Shown one piece after another: positions 47,406-59,667 of a DNA stretch of 64,000 nt. This stretch comes from Paulownia fortunei (lineage: Eukaryota > Streptophyta > Magnoliopsida > Lamiales > Paulowniaceae), in contig CM033124.1 in the NCBI GenBank assembly GCA_019321725.1, positions 6,324,001 to 6,388,000 of the forward strand, in the 5' to 3' direction. The first letter of the stretch is position 1. Every line of letters begins with the position of its first letter. A model generated the notes under the pieces. That model was not told the DNA's origin. It did not search any database and saw only the letters and a list, made by a program, of their open reading frames with translations. The translations under genes were made by a program, and so were the position numbers.

Positions 47406-49139
47406 AAACGTAAATTGAATTTGACTCTCAGTTTGTGATACTTATTGTTAATGATTTTATCTAATAGTATGCGTTTTTTTTTTGTTGTTGTTTCAGCTTT
47501 ATTAACTGCATTTCAGGTGATATCTTTCAAACTCTACTTTTCTATTTTTGACATTGGGGACAATGTCTCGATTAGGTTGGGAGGAGGGATAATTGATATC
47601 ATGACTTGTATATTCAATGTGTGTTTTTCTAGCATTTAAAAATAAAAAAAAATATAAATCAAGCGTATTTTTTTTATGGGTCCGTTGAAAGCATGAAAAA
47701 AAGTGGCTGAGTAAAGGGTAATTGTAACACTCTTGAAACGCATCCCTATTTTTTTTGCATAACATGGAAGGTTTGTAAAGTTTTTAACAAATGGTTGTGA
47801 ATTATCAATTATTTTTTTTGAGTTATATAGGTTCTTCCAACTTCAATGATTAAAATTAAGCATGAATAATATGGTTTGATTGATGATTGGTGTTGTTTTG
47901 GGCTTTGATGTTGTTATTTGGTTAATATATTTTTGCGATAATTATACTCAAATTTTATTTTGCATAAATAGTTATGTTATTTAGTGTGAAGACAATCATG
48001 TCAAAATAGATAGTTCTTATGCCCTTGCTCTAATCATCACTTGAATCTTCAACATGTAGGGGTTGAGTATTAGAACTTTTACTTTTGGTCTGTCGAGGTG
48101 AACGACTGATAGTGCACCACTAGAAAAATAATTAAGGCAATTAGGCTTTCTAGCACCATTGCTAAATCAGCTTGTTCCCTATATGATGTTTCAAGAAAAC
48201 ATCCCCCTAGTAAACCACTTTGAGCCTTACAATAAATAAATATTTTTTTTTATAACCATATCTTTTTACCTAACCTAAATACACTATTATCCAACACTTG
48301 TTCTAAAAATGATTGGAGTTTAAGAGATATTCAATTGAGAACTTACAAAGAAAAAAAAAATTCAAGTTGGAATAGAAGATAAGTGTGGGGGAGTTTCTTT
48401 AAAAAAAAAAGAAAAACAATAAAAAAAAAGTTGCAAAGTGCTACAAGTTGCAACTAAAAATGAGATGTTGCAAGATGAATAAGAGGGGTCCAATTCAATA
48501 ATAATAGACTCCAGAGTGAAATTTGTGGAGTTGGAGAATTCTTCATCGATAAATTTTATGTCTCTAATTCCATGAAGTTTTTAGAACTTTTGTTGCATCC
48601 TATCCTTTTATTTCTTAGCTACGTTACCACCCTTTGGCCCCATTACAACCTTTGTTGAAAACTTTTTGATTTTGTGTGGTGCCTTCAGTGTAGTGGAGAT
48701 TTGCACCAAAGGAAGAGCCTATGATGTTTAACTTTTCTGTTAGAGATTGGGTGATGATTTTTGTAAGGTTTTATGAGAATTCACTTATTTGAAACATGCA
48801 TAATTTCATCACTATTGACATTAACTATCCACACACACACTTGAGTATGATTATTGTGGAAATGTATTGATTTTTGAATGACTAAGAGTTAAACTCAACA
48901 CTTGTTTGATTTTATTTCCATATTACTTTGTTGCTTCATGAGAATAAAAGTTGGAAGATAGTTATTATAGGTGTTTGTAGGTATCACTGCTGGAAACCTT
49001 CACGAGGTAATAACTTGTCCTCTATGGGCCACCTAGGGGTTTAAAGGCTTGTTGCATATGCTAAATGCAATCGTGATTTCCTACAAAAGTGGATTAGTTT
49101 ATGTTTGTTTTAAACTTGCTCGAGCACAAGCAAGGGTTA
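47406..49139 (+). other. Non-coding tract between LOG and 3' LTR, copy B
   Basis: Collinear with 18433-20039 of copy A. Its first 36 bases are still LOG coding sequence read through the TGA. It contains 'cattggggacaatgtctcg' and gttgggaggaggg at 47550-47590. The open stretches at 47445-47639 and 47502-47765 do not have conserved equivalents of note and are rejected as genes. Confidence 0.75.
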
Positions 49140-49153
49140 AGTGTGGGGGAATT
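49140..49153 (+). other. Polypurine tract, copy B
   Basis: agtgtgggggaatt immediately before the 3' LTR, identical to the tract of copy A. Confidence 0.82.
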
Positions 49154-50761
49154 TGATAAGTGCATATTTTGACATATTTTTATATCAAATCCTTTATACT
49201 TTTCTTGCTTTATTCTTGTTAATATTATTATTTTATTAATGTTTTGTGTTAGGGAATAAATTGAAGCATGTTTCCAGACTTGTGCAGTTTTTGTAATTTG
49301 AGCATAACTTCGTGATCAAAAGCTCTATGGACCTGAAGCTTGTTTCATTTGAAAGCCAAGAGATAGAGATATAAATTTTATGTTGGAGGCTCAACCCAAT
49401 TCAATCTTGATGATAACAGAAAATTCATCCAAGTAATTACACAAAATGGATCACCAAAATTCAGATCAGAGTTTAGCCCAGTATTGACTTATTTTACCAA
49501 TTTGGTTATATATCTTCAGCCCAAATTTATTTTGGTCTGAAATTAGGATATGTTATACCCAAGAGGTAAATAAACAAGATTGCTGAAGATAAAATGGTGT
49601 CAAAATGTGTCAAAATGGTAAAACCATAGGCTGCAAGTTGCTGCTGATGTTACAGGGCGGCTTTTGGACATGACTCGGTAATTTAACCATATCTCCTTCA
49701 TCCGATCTCTAAATTTGACAAAAGATATGAAAATATATCAGCGCTCAAAGATCTACAATTTTGATTCTTTATGTATCTTCAAAATCGGGCTGTATCTGAC
49801 CAAAAATGTAATTCAATTCAGTGGATGAGAAATTTGTGTAACAACTTACCAACTCTTGGCAACTAGCATACCGCTTAATTAACCCCTCCGTTATTTGTTT
49901 GGCCTCTAGCTTACTCCAAGTACTATAAATAGGCCATGTATTAAACTTGTAAGAGGAGGGGGGTAGAGGGCTTCTTTAGGCTAAGTTATCTAGTTTGTAT
50001 GTTTTCTAGTATTGTAAGTTTTCTAGTAGTAATAGAAATGCATTCTCTAGTTTCTCTTATATTTTTAGTCTTTGTTACTTTTATTATGTCTTTCTAAATT
50101 TTATTTTGCTGAGGGAAAAGGGTAAATCTCTTGATGGAGGAAGAGAAATGGTTATAAGGGTAGAAATTGTTTAAGTATATTGTATTATTATTTTTATTTT
50201 TGATCTAACCCCTAGTTGTTTTGTGGTGATTCTTGATTTATGTATCTATAATGGCACAATAAATACTTGAGTTCATTTAGCTTATTGTACGGTTTTACCC
50301 CACCGATTGCTAATGTGAAACCTTGATTTGTTGTTGACAAAGGTGTACATAAATGCTTGATCCCATAAATAAGTGTTGGCGTTAAGAGATAATTTACAAT
50401 AGTAAGACAATATCATGATTACCTTATTGCATGAGTTACTTGATAATATCTTTCCATTGGAACCTTCATTATGTATGGATTCCAATTGTGCCACTTAATA
50501 GAGGTAAAAAGAATAAATAATCATTTCTTTATCCAAAATTCAAGAGTGGATCCCTAATACTCAGTACTTTTATTATTTCAATTTTTTTTAGTTACATCAT
50601 ACATTAATTGTTCATATATTTTGATTCATATAAACTCCATCTTTTTAGAAATATAAACTTGAATTCTTCAAACAACTTTCCTGTAGATCGACCTCGAACT
50701 CACGAGAAATTTATTACTTACTACAACCTGCACTTGGGTTTGCAACCTTAAAGTCGTAGCA
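49154..50761 (+). repeat. 3' LTR of Athila copy B, 1,608 bp
   Basis: TGATAAG...GTAGCA, followed by the TSD GCAGT. TATA box 49924-49931. This is the full-length LTR of the LOG-carrying lineage and a good reference for finding more copies. Confidence 0.94.
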
Positions 50762-50766
50762 GCAGT

Positions 50767-52352
50767 AGATAGTGTGCTCTCCACCTAGACCCTATATGTG
50801 GATGGGTCATCTACGATAACTAAGAATGGAGCAGAATATTGCTTGAAAGTTTTTAAGGGGATAAGTTTGAGTACGCCCTGAAGTTTCAATTTCCACGTTT
50901 AATAATGAGGTGGAGTATGAAGTGCTCCTGTCAAGTGATAAGTTGGCCTTCGCAGTAGGGACAAAGAAGTTAGTGATTTACAGCAACTTTCAGTTGGTAG
51001 TCAATCAGGTGGGAGATGAGTACGAGGCCAAAGATGAGAAAATGACTAAGTATTTGGAGTTAGCAAAGAACTACTGTCCAAGTTAGACAGATGTCAAGTG
51101 AAATAGATACCGCCAGCCATCAACTCGGCAGCAAATCAACTTGCCAAGCTCACAAGCTCCATGACAAGTATCAATAGTCAGAAGATCACCTTCCTCACCT
51201 CTAGCCAGCCTGAATACCAGTCTTAAGCACAAATACCGAGAAGCCAAGCTAGAAGGACAACATCATCAAATACTTGACGACATGAGAGATGCCCCCAAAG
51301 CCTAATGATGCTCAAAGTTGAGGGTGTGTGCCTCATATTTCACATTCATTGATGGAGAATTATATAAGAGATGTTTCTCCCTGCCTTACTTGAAATGCCT
51401 TTCTAACTAAGGCCAATTATGTCCTTCGATAAATTTATAAAGGGGATTTTCTTGAACAACATTGGCAGGAAAGCCCTCATTACCAAAGCTTTGAGGTAAG
51501 ACTATTTCTAGCCTACCATGTTGAAAGATGCTAAAGAGTTGGTCTTACGCTGTCACGCATGTCAGGAGCATGCCAACATCTCGCATCAGCCTGTTGTACT
51601 GTTGCAACCCTTGGAGATCCCATACCCTTTCGCTCAGTGGGGGATGGACATCGTAGGATCATTCTCCCAACCCACAGGATAAATGAAGTTTCTCATAGTA
51701 GTGGTCGATTACTTTACCAAGTGGGTAGAAGCTAAACCTTTAGCTAAGATCTCAAAAATAGAGGTGATAAAGTTTTTATGGAAGAATGTTTTTTGTTATA
51801 TTAGAATACCTTAAGCAATAGTGTCAGACAATAAAACTTAATTCCAAGATGCCAAGATTCAGGAATGGTGTCAAGGCCTTTCCATCAAATAGTTCTTCAC
51901 CTCGATAGGTAATCCCCAAGCTAACGACCAACTGAAGTTACTAATGATACCATTCTACAACACCTTAAATGCATCTCAGAGTAGCTAAGAGAGCTTGGGT
52001 GGACGAGCTCCTAAGTATTTTATGGGCGTACCGTACTACCCCATAGGTATCGACTGAAGAGTCCCCATTTAACCTTACCTACGGCATCGAATCCATTGCC
52101 TCTGTGGAGATTGGGGAATCTTCATAGAGGGTGATGCATTACTCCCCCCCTAACACAATGATGAACCTTTGCAAGTGAACCTTGACCTCATAGTTGAGGT
52201 CAGAGAGAAGGCATCAACTCCCTGAAAATGTACCATGCAAGAATGGAGAGGGCATACAACTCGAAGGTGTGCCCAAGTTCCTTCTAAGTAGGGGACTTAG
52301 TGATGAGAAAAGTAGAGGTCTCATACCCGCTTGGGAAACTTGACCCCATAGT
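50767..52352 (+). pseudogene. Tat-type RNase H and integrase
   Basis: RNase H starts at 'WTLYVDGSSTITKNGAEY' (50790). Integrase: zinc-finger end 'CHACQEHANISHQP' (51550), core 'LEIPYPFAQWGMDIVGSFSQ' with the first catalytic Asp, 'VVVDYFTKWVEAKPLAKI', 'AIVSDNKT' with the second Asp, and 'GNPQANDQLK' where the catalytic Glu of the usual G-Q-x-E is Lys. Many stops (51084, 51681, 51812, 51838). The C-terminal 'LDPI.WEGPY' motif is cut by the solo LTR after 52357 and resumes at 54624. Confidence 0.88.
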
Positions 52353-52357
52353 GGGAA

Positions 52358-54618
52358 TGTAATGCTCAATTCTCTCATATATAGCTAATAATAAACATCT
52401 TGCATGAATATTCATCTAATCAATACACATTATCGGATTATGACATACAAATAACATGATTGCACTAATATGAATAATTGTTACAATATGCTCTAGTTAT
52501 GCTTTAAAATGTATTAGTACATGAAATATGAGATCAAACTTTTGTTTCTTGATTTAACATATTTCTTAAGTGCCTTTTTGTAGTGAAAAGATCGGTATCT
52601 CGGGTAAAGAAGATTGATGTGTTGAATGACCATGAAATGAATTATTTGTATTGCTCCATACTTCTTACATTCTAAAGTGAGTATTTGCCTAAATATTTGC
52701 TTGAAATATGTTACATTTGGCTAAGAACTAAAAGTTTGCAAAATGGTGCAATTTAATTGGTTAGTTGACTAGGTTGCATAAAATCATTCTAAACCACATT
52801 GCACTTGATTATAACACCAATTATAAATTTTTGTCATCTTCCTAGCCCACAAACGTGACTTTTGGCATTAGAAAACACCAAGCATGATACAATCAAGCAT
52901 CACCCTCTACTTACCTCTCTTTAAAATGTCAAAGAAGTCATTTTTAGCCTAATTTTCTTGTGGAAGCTCCTAAAAAATGACCAGCGATTCTTCTCTAAAG
53001 TTTCTCCCAAATTTCTATACTCTCATACTCACAAAAATTGAATTCAATACATAGGAATCCATATAACACAAACTAGAACAAGTTTCCACCCTTTTAAACT
53101 TGAAAACCATTGATTTTGAAGCTTAATTCCAACTTAATCAAGGTATATTCTTTTTCAATATTTCTTATGATGAATTTATAGTATCTTGAATGGTTACATG
53201 TTTTAGTATAATTGAAAACTTAAGTAGGTTACACTTGAAGCCAACAAAATCGATAATCTTGTGAAATATGCATAATGTACTTGTTCTTATTAATGTTGTA
53301 ATGTTTATATTATATTTGAAATTTTTTATGAATGATTGTGAACAATAGCAATTAGTTTGCTTAATTGATGATTAGAATCAATTTAAGTTAGAATCAAGTT
53401 CACCCCATGTTAATTTGGATATTTTGATATTGTGTTCAAGGTGTGGGAGTTACCCTAATAGTAATTTAATGATTGCCCTAATGTTTTATTGTCTTGAATT
53501 ATCATTAAATATGGAGTATGTATTATTTTTGAAGTAATGTAATCGATATGGAATTGTTTACAAAAAATTGAAAAGTGTATATGATTTTAATTAAAATAGA
53601 TTGTGTGATTTACTAAAAGGATATTAAAAGGTGTAATGATTTAATTATATTAGGCCTTTAACACATCCTATCTTCCAAAGAGATTCACCTTTTCACTTAG
53701 CACAAAGTGGACTTGAGGTAAGTTGAAACTGTCATTTGGTGTATCACAAGAATCATATAATGTTGTTCATGTTTTAATATGGTTGTCATTATTTGTCAAA
53801 TAATGTAATGTTTGATGCATTTATGGTTCATGAAGTATGATACTATTAAAACTATAATGAGATTTTTAAAAAGAAAGTATGGTACTTGATTTATGGTTGA
53901 GTAGACAAGGAACGTGGAAAGGATCAGTGGACCCAATAAATGGTGGCAAATACTTGAAGTTGAAAAACCAGTATAGGAAAACCACAATGAATGAGACAAA
54001 ATACGGCTAATACCTAAGATTGAAAGATCAGTATGGAAACCCCATATTATTTCTCTTATTGGTCAATCATTATGAGCAGGTTTCGAAAATCATGGTCTAT
54101 CGCTATTAGTTAGGTACGATACTTCAAATGTCATAAAGAATGATTTATCAAAGAAAGTTATTAAATTAAATAATACATTTAATAATTTATGTGATTTGCA
54201 TGTACACTATTTATTATTATACTAGTTTTACCTTACTAAGCCTTTAACTCATTATATTCATATAATGCAGGTGGAAATGTACAGGTTTAGAGGATGACTG
54301 AGTCTCCAGAGTGGCGAGAAAGATATTTGTTCGTATGCTATGCTTTGAGCTATTTTTTAGCATATTTTAAAAACTCTATTTTGTTTTTAAATAAGCTGCT
54401 CTCTTATGGTTTTGTAAACTGATGTACTCAATTTTGATTTATGTATATGGTGTATTTAAAATAAAATAAAACAACAAATGAATTCAAGTTCTTTCTCTTA
54501 TAGCCAAAAGGCGAACTTTTATCAAAATCATAACTCTAGTATTGATAAAAAGTTAACATTTCTTGATTTAACTGTATTAGCTTGTTTAGGTTATGTAGTT
54601 AGGTTAAGAAGTGTTACA
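52358..54618 (+). repeat. Tekay-type solo LTR, 2,261 bp
   Basis: TGTAATGCTC...GTGTTACA with pentamers GGGAA (52353-52357) and AGGAA (54619-54623), one mismatch from a perfect TSD. The Tat integrase reading 'LDPI..W|EGPYK' is split exactly there and is restored when the LTR and one repeat are removed. Longest complete LTR of this family in the window. Minus-strand ORF 53796-53999 lies in it and is not a gene. Confidence 0.92.
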
Positions 54619-54623
54619 AGGAA

Positions 54624-54740
54624 GGCCCATACAAACTTACAGAGATAGTGAACACAAGAGTGTATCAACTCCAACACTTGGACGGGAAAGATGTGCTACA
54701 CACGTGGAATCTAGCCAACATGAAGAAGTTCTTCAAGTGA
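54624..54740 (+). pseudogene. Tat-type integrase C-terminal end
   Basis: GPYKLTEIVNTRVYQLQHLD, then 'GKDVLHTWNLANMKKFFK' and a TGA at 54738. This is the conserved tail of Tat pol, showing where pol ends before the antisense region. Confidence 0.9.
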
Positions 54741-55534
54741 CTCGAAGACAAATTACTTAGAATTTTCTTATACTTTCTTCTCCTATGCGAGAACAACCTT
54801 TCTTTTAGTTTGCTTTCATTTCCAGTTATTTGGCTCCTTAGGGACCCTAACTCTATTCATTATTACAGTTTGATGAAGTTATCAATAAAGTTACTTTTTT
54901 TCTACATTGTTGCGTACACGCTTAGCACACGTCGCCCACATATCTATACTGCCACCAACCTTGGAGCTAACGAGATTCCCTCGAGGTTATCAAAGAGCTT
55001 GGCCAGTTCAACCTCAGAATCCCACAGTTCGACTCCTCTCTAGTCACATCAAAAGCATGATAAATAATGTAGGTCTAGCTACGATGGGCTCTTAAGCCAT
55101 GATGAACTCGAGCTTTCTAGGTTGAGCCATGATTGGCTCAACCTAGAGGTAGCCTTCCTTTGATCCCTCTCCCTCCTTCGTCCCTTCAGGTTGGCCTATG
55201 CTCAACCCCAGATAAAGATACAAGGGTGGCTCGAGACGAGATACTTAAAAATCTTAACAAAAATTATCACAACAATTCTAATAAGCATACGAATAACAAT
55301 AATCTTTGCTTATAACAATAGATAAAGAAAGCTAGTCAAAGTATGACATATCCACAGTAAACAAAATAATGCGCTACTCAAATATTTAGGGAGGTAAATA
55401 TTTGAAAGCAAAAACTAAAGTCAACTACTACCAACACTAATTGAAAGCAAGATAACTCATAAGTCCTAACTACATTAATCTATTCATAAGCAAATTAAAA
55501 GCCAAAAACTTATGTCTAAGAAGTTGGCACGTCT
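54741..55534 (+). other. Non-coding 3' tract of the Tat-type element
   Basis: Between pol and the antisense ORF. Contains a 'gagccatgat(g/t)ggctc' pair of imperfect repeats (55080-55140). Short open frames at 54810-55315 share no recognisable motif. Confidence 0.55.
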
Positions 55535-58500
55535 CTACTCCATATGAGGTGCAGTGGGAGCAACGGTATCCCTCCTACTGCCCACACGATCATCACAACC
55601 ATTAATATCAACTAGCTCGTCCCCACTTGTAGTTGAAGTGGGCTCCTCTATCGGGGGATCCTGTTAGGTTCGCGTGATCTTGAGATATGCACAACAGAAA
55701 AAATAAAATTTTAAAATAAACATACCATAACAATTACAATAATACTCTAGATTTGATGTAATTGTTTACATCTCACAATTTCCAATGGTTATATAAAATA
55801 AATAAAAAATTTGATTTATACTTTTAAGCACTCTGGTTATCGTAGGGCTTGAAGTTATCGATTTATAGCCCATTTCTGAATTTCAATTCATAGGACTCTA
55901 AACGTCTCCCCCTTAAAGTAGTCCACACGTTGAATAAGAACACTAAATTCGAACTCCGCTAGCAATCCAGATTCTTTTATTAACCTAGTTGTGGAGTGTT
56001 TTTGCTGAGTATTAATTCTTGATATCAACTTGTGATATAAGAATTAAATACCTTTTAAGAGAGATGGAATTATTTGGGAGAAGTGATGGAGAAGAGAAAA
56101 TAATTTCTCTTTTTATTATGTGATGGCAAAAAATTAGAGAGCTATAAAATTGCTCTTCAATTTTTGGCCCCTTTAATATATAGGAGGTAGCTGAAAATCC
56201 AAGAGACCCTCTCTTAGAATTTTTGGCCATTTCTCTTACTGTTTGGAGGATTTTTTTGTTGTCCAAAAAATCTCCAACTTTATCCCTTCATATCTTTCAA
56301 AGATGTAAAGAGATAATTACCTAATCCCATTATATAATTTCCAAAAAGCTTCCATTCTTGGATCTCATTCCTTTTTCCAACTCTTGTGTGCCTATCTAAT
56401 GAGCCTCTTTGAATTGGGCTTTGACTCTTAAAAAGATTCTAAAATTAATCTAATTGATTGTTCAAGCCCAAATTTAATTATTTAATTCGATCTAGCTTAC
56501 CTATTCAAATTAGGTCTAATTAAATAATTTAATTATTTAATTGGGTAATTTAATTTAATAATTAAATTAATTTATGGTCTACATAATTAATTGATCTAAT
56601 CAAATAATTGTTCACTCTAATTTGAGCTTCCTAATCTTAATAAGTCTAACTAAATAATCCAATTATTTAATTAAATAATTAATTCAACTCCTTGAATTAA
56701 TTTAAACTCTAATTATGAAATCTCTATTAATTAATTGGATCCAACACCTTAGATCAAATCATAAGTTATATATGTTCCATTTCAAATTGTATGTGACCCT
56801 TTACGTTCACAACTAAGTTAGCAGTGGGCTTACAACATTTGCAATTTATGAATAATTATTATTCCAATTAATTAATCTAATTAATTAATCCGCTTGAAAT
56901 TAACTCCTTAATTTTAAAAACCTCACAAGTCATGGGAAACACCTAGCAAGTGTATCATGACTACCTACTCTTAGGAAAATTAGTGAGTGAACCTATTTCA
57001 ACTATGAGTACCATACACGTAAGTTCTTCCGTTAACTAATCTCCTGATTAAGTATATGACATGGATTATAAGCACCCGCATACATGCACTAACTTTACTA
57101 CACCGATGTCCATGGAGTGAAACATCCTTCTTATATGAGCATTCATTGTATGCATGAGTCTATTGGACTATTTGATGTCCTATCTCAAGAAGCCCTTAAC
57201 TCGGAACAAATTTAAGACCAAAGCCATAGAGCATATTCCATGATTGCCATGATATGCACGACTATAACCCATAGCTTAATTTGGTTTAGAAACTTTATCT
57301 AATTGCTAATACATAATTAAAGATAAACAAAATTGCCTATTTTATTAATATGATTTGAAAAAGATTATTTTCACAAATATAAGAGCATAAACGATACCCA
57401 ATCTAATTAGCACGCTGGGCACTACTCTAATAGATCCACCACGACATCCACTCCTACCTCAAGAATGTGGAGGTCAATCAGCATCACAACCTCTTCCGGC
57501 ACGTGACCCAACTCACACAGATAGCATCCACAATCATGCATAATGTCATCGTAAACTATCATAACACGCTGCATAACAAAATTATCAAAGGCGGGAGAGG
57601 ACTGGTAGGCTCGGACAACCTTCTTCACTACCTCGACAACAAAGACCTTGCTAACTTCAAAAGCAATGAGCTTTTTTCTCGAGATCTATTCCTGCTCGTA
57701 CTTTTCTTTTGGTGCCCTCCCAAAAGCTTGCTCCTGCTCATATTTATCCTTGAAAACCTTCTCATTTGTTAACTTCTTCACCTCATCCTTTAGTTGGGCT
57801 ATCTTCTCTGCGCTTGTCTTTTTGGAAGCCTCGAGCACGTTCAAGCTCTCTTTATAGCTCTTCTCGTGCTCAGCAAGGTAATGCCCTATAGTGAAGCCAA
57901 GGAAAAATATTTAACAACTCTTACATACATCATGTGAGAGAGGAAGTAAATAACTATAAAGAGCTAAGTAAATACATGATAATATAACAAGAACTCTTCC
58001 CAACAAACTCTTTGGCTATAGCCTCAACAATCAAATGATCAGGTGTCATCTCCAAGTGATTAACATCATACATGCTAATCATAGGATGCATCCTCCTCCA
58101 AGCTAAGCAATGATCCTGCGCATCCCAGAGGGATTCCACTCCCTCAGCCTAGTTCACTGCATAAGTGAACATGTATTCCCCCCACCCGAGCAAAGAGAAA
58201 AAGCTAACAAAAAGTTGCAAGGCCTCTTAAAACTAGTCTCAAGCACGATGTCAACTATAGGAGCATCGCTACCACAACCAACATCTTGGGTTGATGATCG
58301 TCGCTCATCACCTTGACATGGAAGAGAGAAGACCAACCCCCATCTTGACTGCTATGACTCGTCTATGGTCCACCACACTATGACTCACCCTTATTGACAC
58401 CATGGTTTAGAGAGTGTGAAACCCTTGCCTCATGAAGCTTGCAAGAATGCAGGCTAGCAAAATCTAAGTTTTTTGCTGCAAAACAACATCAAATGTATTA

Positions 58501-58773
58501 GACGTAAGCAACAAGCAAGAAGTAAAGAATTATAGAAGCTGTGCAAACATTAAGTAAACTAAGTAAGTAGATATAAAAGTAATGTAAATAAATAATATGA
58601 TAGATACCAATCAAAACCAAGCACCCTGGGTCAAGCAAGGTCTTAAACAATCCTATTTCTCTATACTGCAATTGAATGTCATAATGAACCTCACTAAGGC
58701 GAATCCTCGTAGGCATACTGCTCCGCACCATAGGAACACCCCAATCTTCTCTCTCTCTTGTATTGAATCTCAT
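55535..58773 (-). pseudogene. Antisense ORF (aORF) of the Tat-type element, interrupted
   Basis: Minus strand, start about 58773 (MRFNTREREDWGVPMVRSS), stop TAG at 55535-55537 after 'VAPTAPHME'. Blocks: 'LFKTLLDPGCLVLIG', a likely intron 58607 to 58476 (GTATCT...TTTTGCAG, ~132 bases), 'HPMISMYDVNHLEMTPDHLI', a coiled-coil-like part 'EASKKTSAEKIAQLKDEVKK' and 'NEKVFKDKYEQEQAFGRAP' (57850-57680), then VVRAYQSSPAFDNFVMQ and a Val/Asp tail. Tat elements such as Grande carry an antisense gene of unknown function here. A solo LTR at 55662-57432 splits it 40 codons before the stop. Frame breaks are present between blocks. Confidence 0.72.
55662..57432. repeat. Solo LTR (probably copia), 1,771 bp
   Basis: TGTTAG at the left and CTAATA at the right (expected CTAACA, one C-to-T change), with a perfect TSD GATCC at 55657-55661 and 57433-57437. 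Removing it rejoins the aORF reading ('SGCRGG' into 'SPIEEPTSTTSGD'). No internal coding region. AATTAATT/TTAATTAA-rich from 56450 to 56900. It does not visibly match the copia LTR at 6855-7728. Confidence 0.85.
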
Positions 58774-58849
58774 ACATCAAATAATCTCAATTAATGGCTA
58801 AATAATCAATAGGTAATACTAAGTAAGATAACACAAACAAGATGAATAA

Positions 58850-59667
58850 CTTGAACTAGTATTATTTAGAACTCAAAACATAGGATCAAATAAGGTTACA
58901 TCATCCTCTAAAAAGAAACATTTAGTTCATCATGGTTGAATACAACTTCAAGAAATACAAAAGAAAGAGCATGAAAATTGTTCACCAATTTATGAAGTGA
59001 GAAGAATGGTCGAAGCTTTCATTATCTCCAAGAATGGCTTCATTAGTTGATGCTAATCTTCTCTTCAACTTCTCAAGATGATTGCTCTATTTTCTTCTCC
59101 CAAAAGTGTTCCAAAAAAACCCTAAAATCCTTCTTCCTCCTTGGTTGTTCTCTCCTTTTTATCTCCACCCAACTCCCTCTTTTGCAAGTTGTTGCCGACC
59201 TATTTCTTAGGTATCTTATCTCCTATTTTAGCAATCATTTTCCCTTTTTAGCATCTTTTTTCTTTATTTTATGATACACCTTTTAGTCCTTAAAAGAAAA
59301 AGTAGACTGCGTGCAGGAAATGTGATCATACCGAGGCATGCTCATACTATGCTGGGGCATGTGTTTTGTGCTGAAGCATGCTTGCAGCATGTTAGCTACT
59401 GGACTGGCATGCTGTGACATACACCTTTTTGCTTGCTTTTCTTCCATTTTAGGTCATGCTGCAGCATGGTATGACTGTGCCACAACATGCCTTCATCTTT
59501 TTCATATTTTTGGCTTGTTTTGTCCCTCATTTTCCCTCTTGACTTGTATTTTGGAGAGTTGTTTTATAATGTATCAAAACACACATAAAAACTAGATAAA
59601 TTACTTGAGATCAATCAAATAATTAGTTTAAAAGTACTTAATTTGTTGGTATAAAACCAACTTTTCA
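58850..59667 (-). repeat. Probable 3' LTR of element E
   Basis: On the minus strand it starts TGAAAAGTTGG at 59667, just after a tract reading 'gaggacaagcaaattttcaa' and 'gttttgggtatt', which resembles the Athila 'gagga(c)(g/a)agcaagggttaagtgtggggg' end. The other border is unclear (about 58850). It contains a cluster of gcatgc-like words at 59330-59490. Confidence 0.45.

Larger units (their letters stand above)
44050..50761 (+). mobile_element. Athila-type retrotransposon, copy B (carries LOG gene)
   Basis: Starts TGATAAG and ends GTAGCA, with a perfect TSD GCAGT at 44045-44049 and 50762-50766. Content: truncated 5' LTR, integrase C-terminus, two unknown ORFs, the near-complete LOG gene, a non-coding tract, polypurine tract and 3' LTR. 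gag, protease, RT, RNase H, the integrase core and the primer site are gone. Since the 5' LTR end and primer site are required for reverse transcription, this large deletion happened after insertion. Joining the flanks restores the Tat reading '...LDAV' + 'DSVLSTW...'. Confidence 0.94.
40803..58840 (+). mobile_element. Tat-type gypsy element carrying three nested insertions
   Basis: Order: probable 5' LTR, primer site (41230), gag, protease, RT leader, deletion of RT core, RNase H/integrase, non-coding tract, antisense ORF. Sense-strand gag-pol plus a minus-strand ORF in the 3' region is the layout of the Tat lineage (Grande/Retand-like). Nested inside are Athila copy B, a Tekay-type solo LTR and another solo LTR, each with a TSD. 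The 3' LTR is not identified, and the right end is estimated from where element E begins. Confidence 0.78.

Noticed and set aside
53796..53999. Minus-strand ORF resembling 13075-13335
   Set aside because: Both are antisense reads of the same LTR segment.
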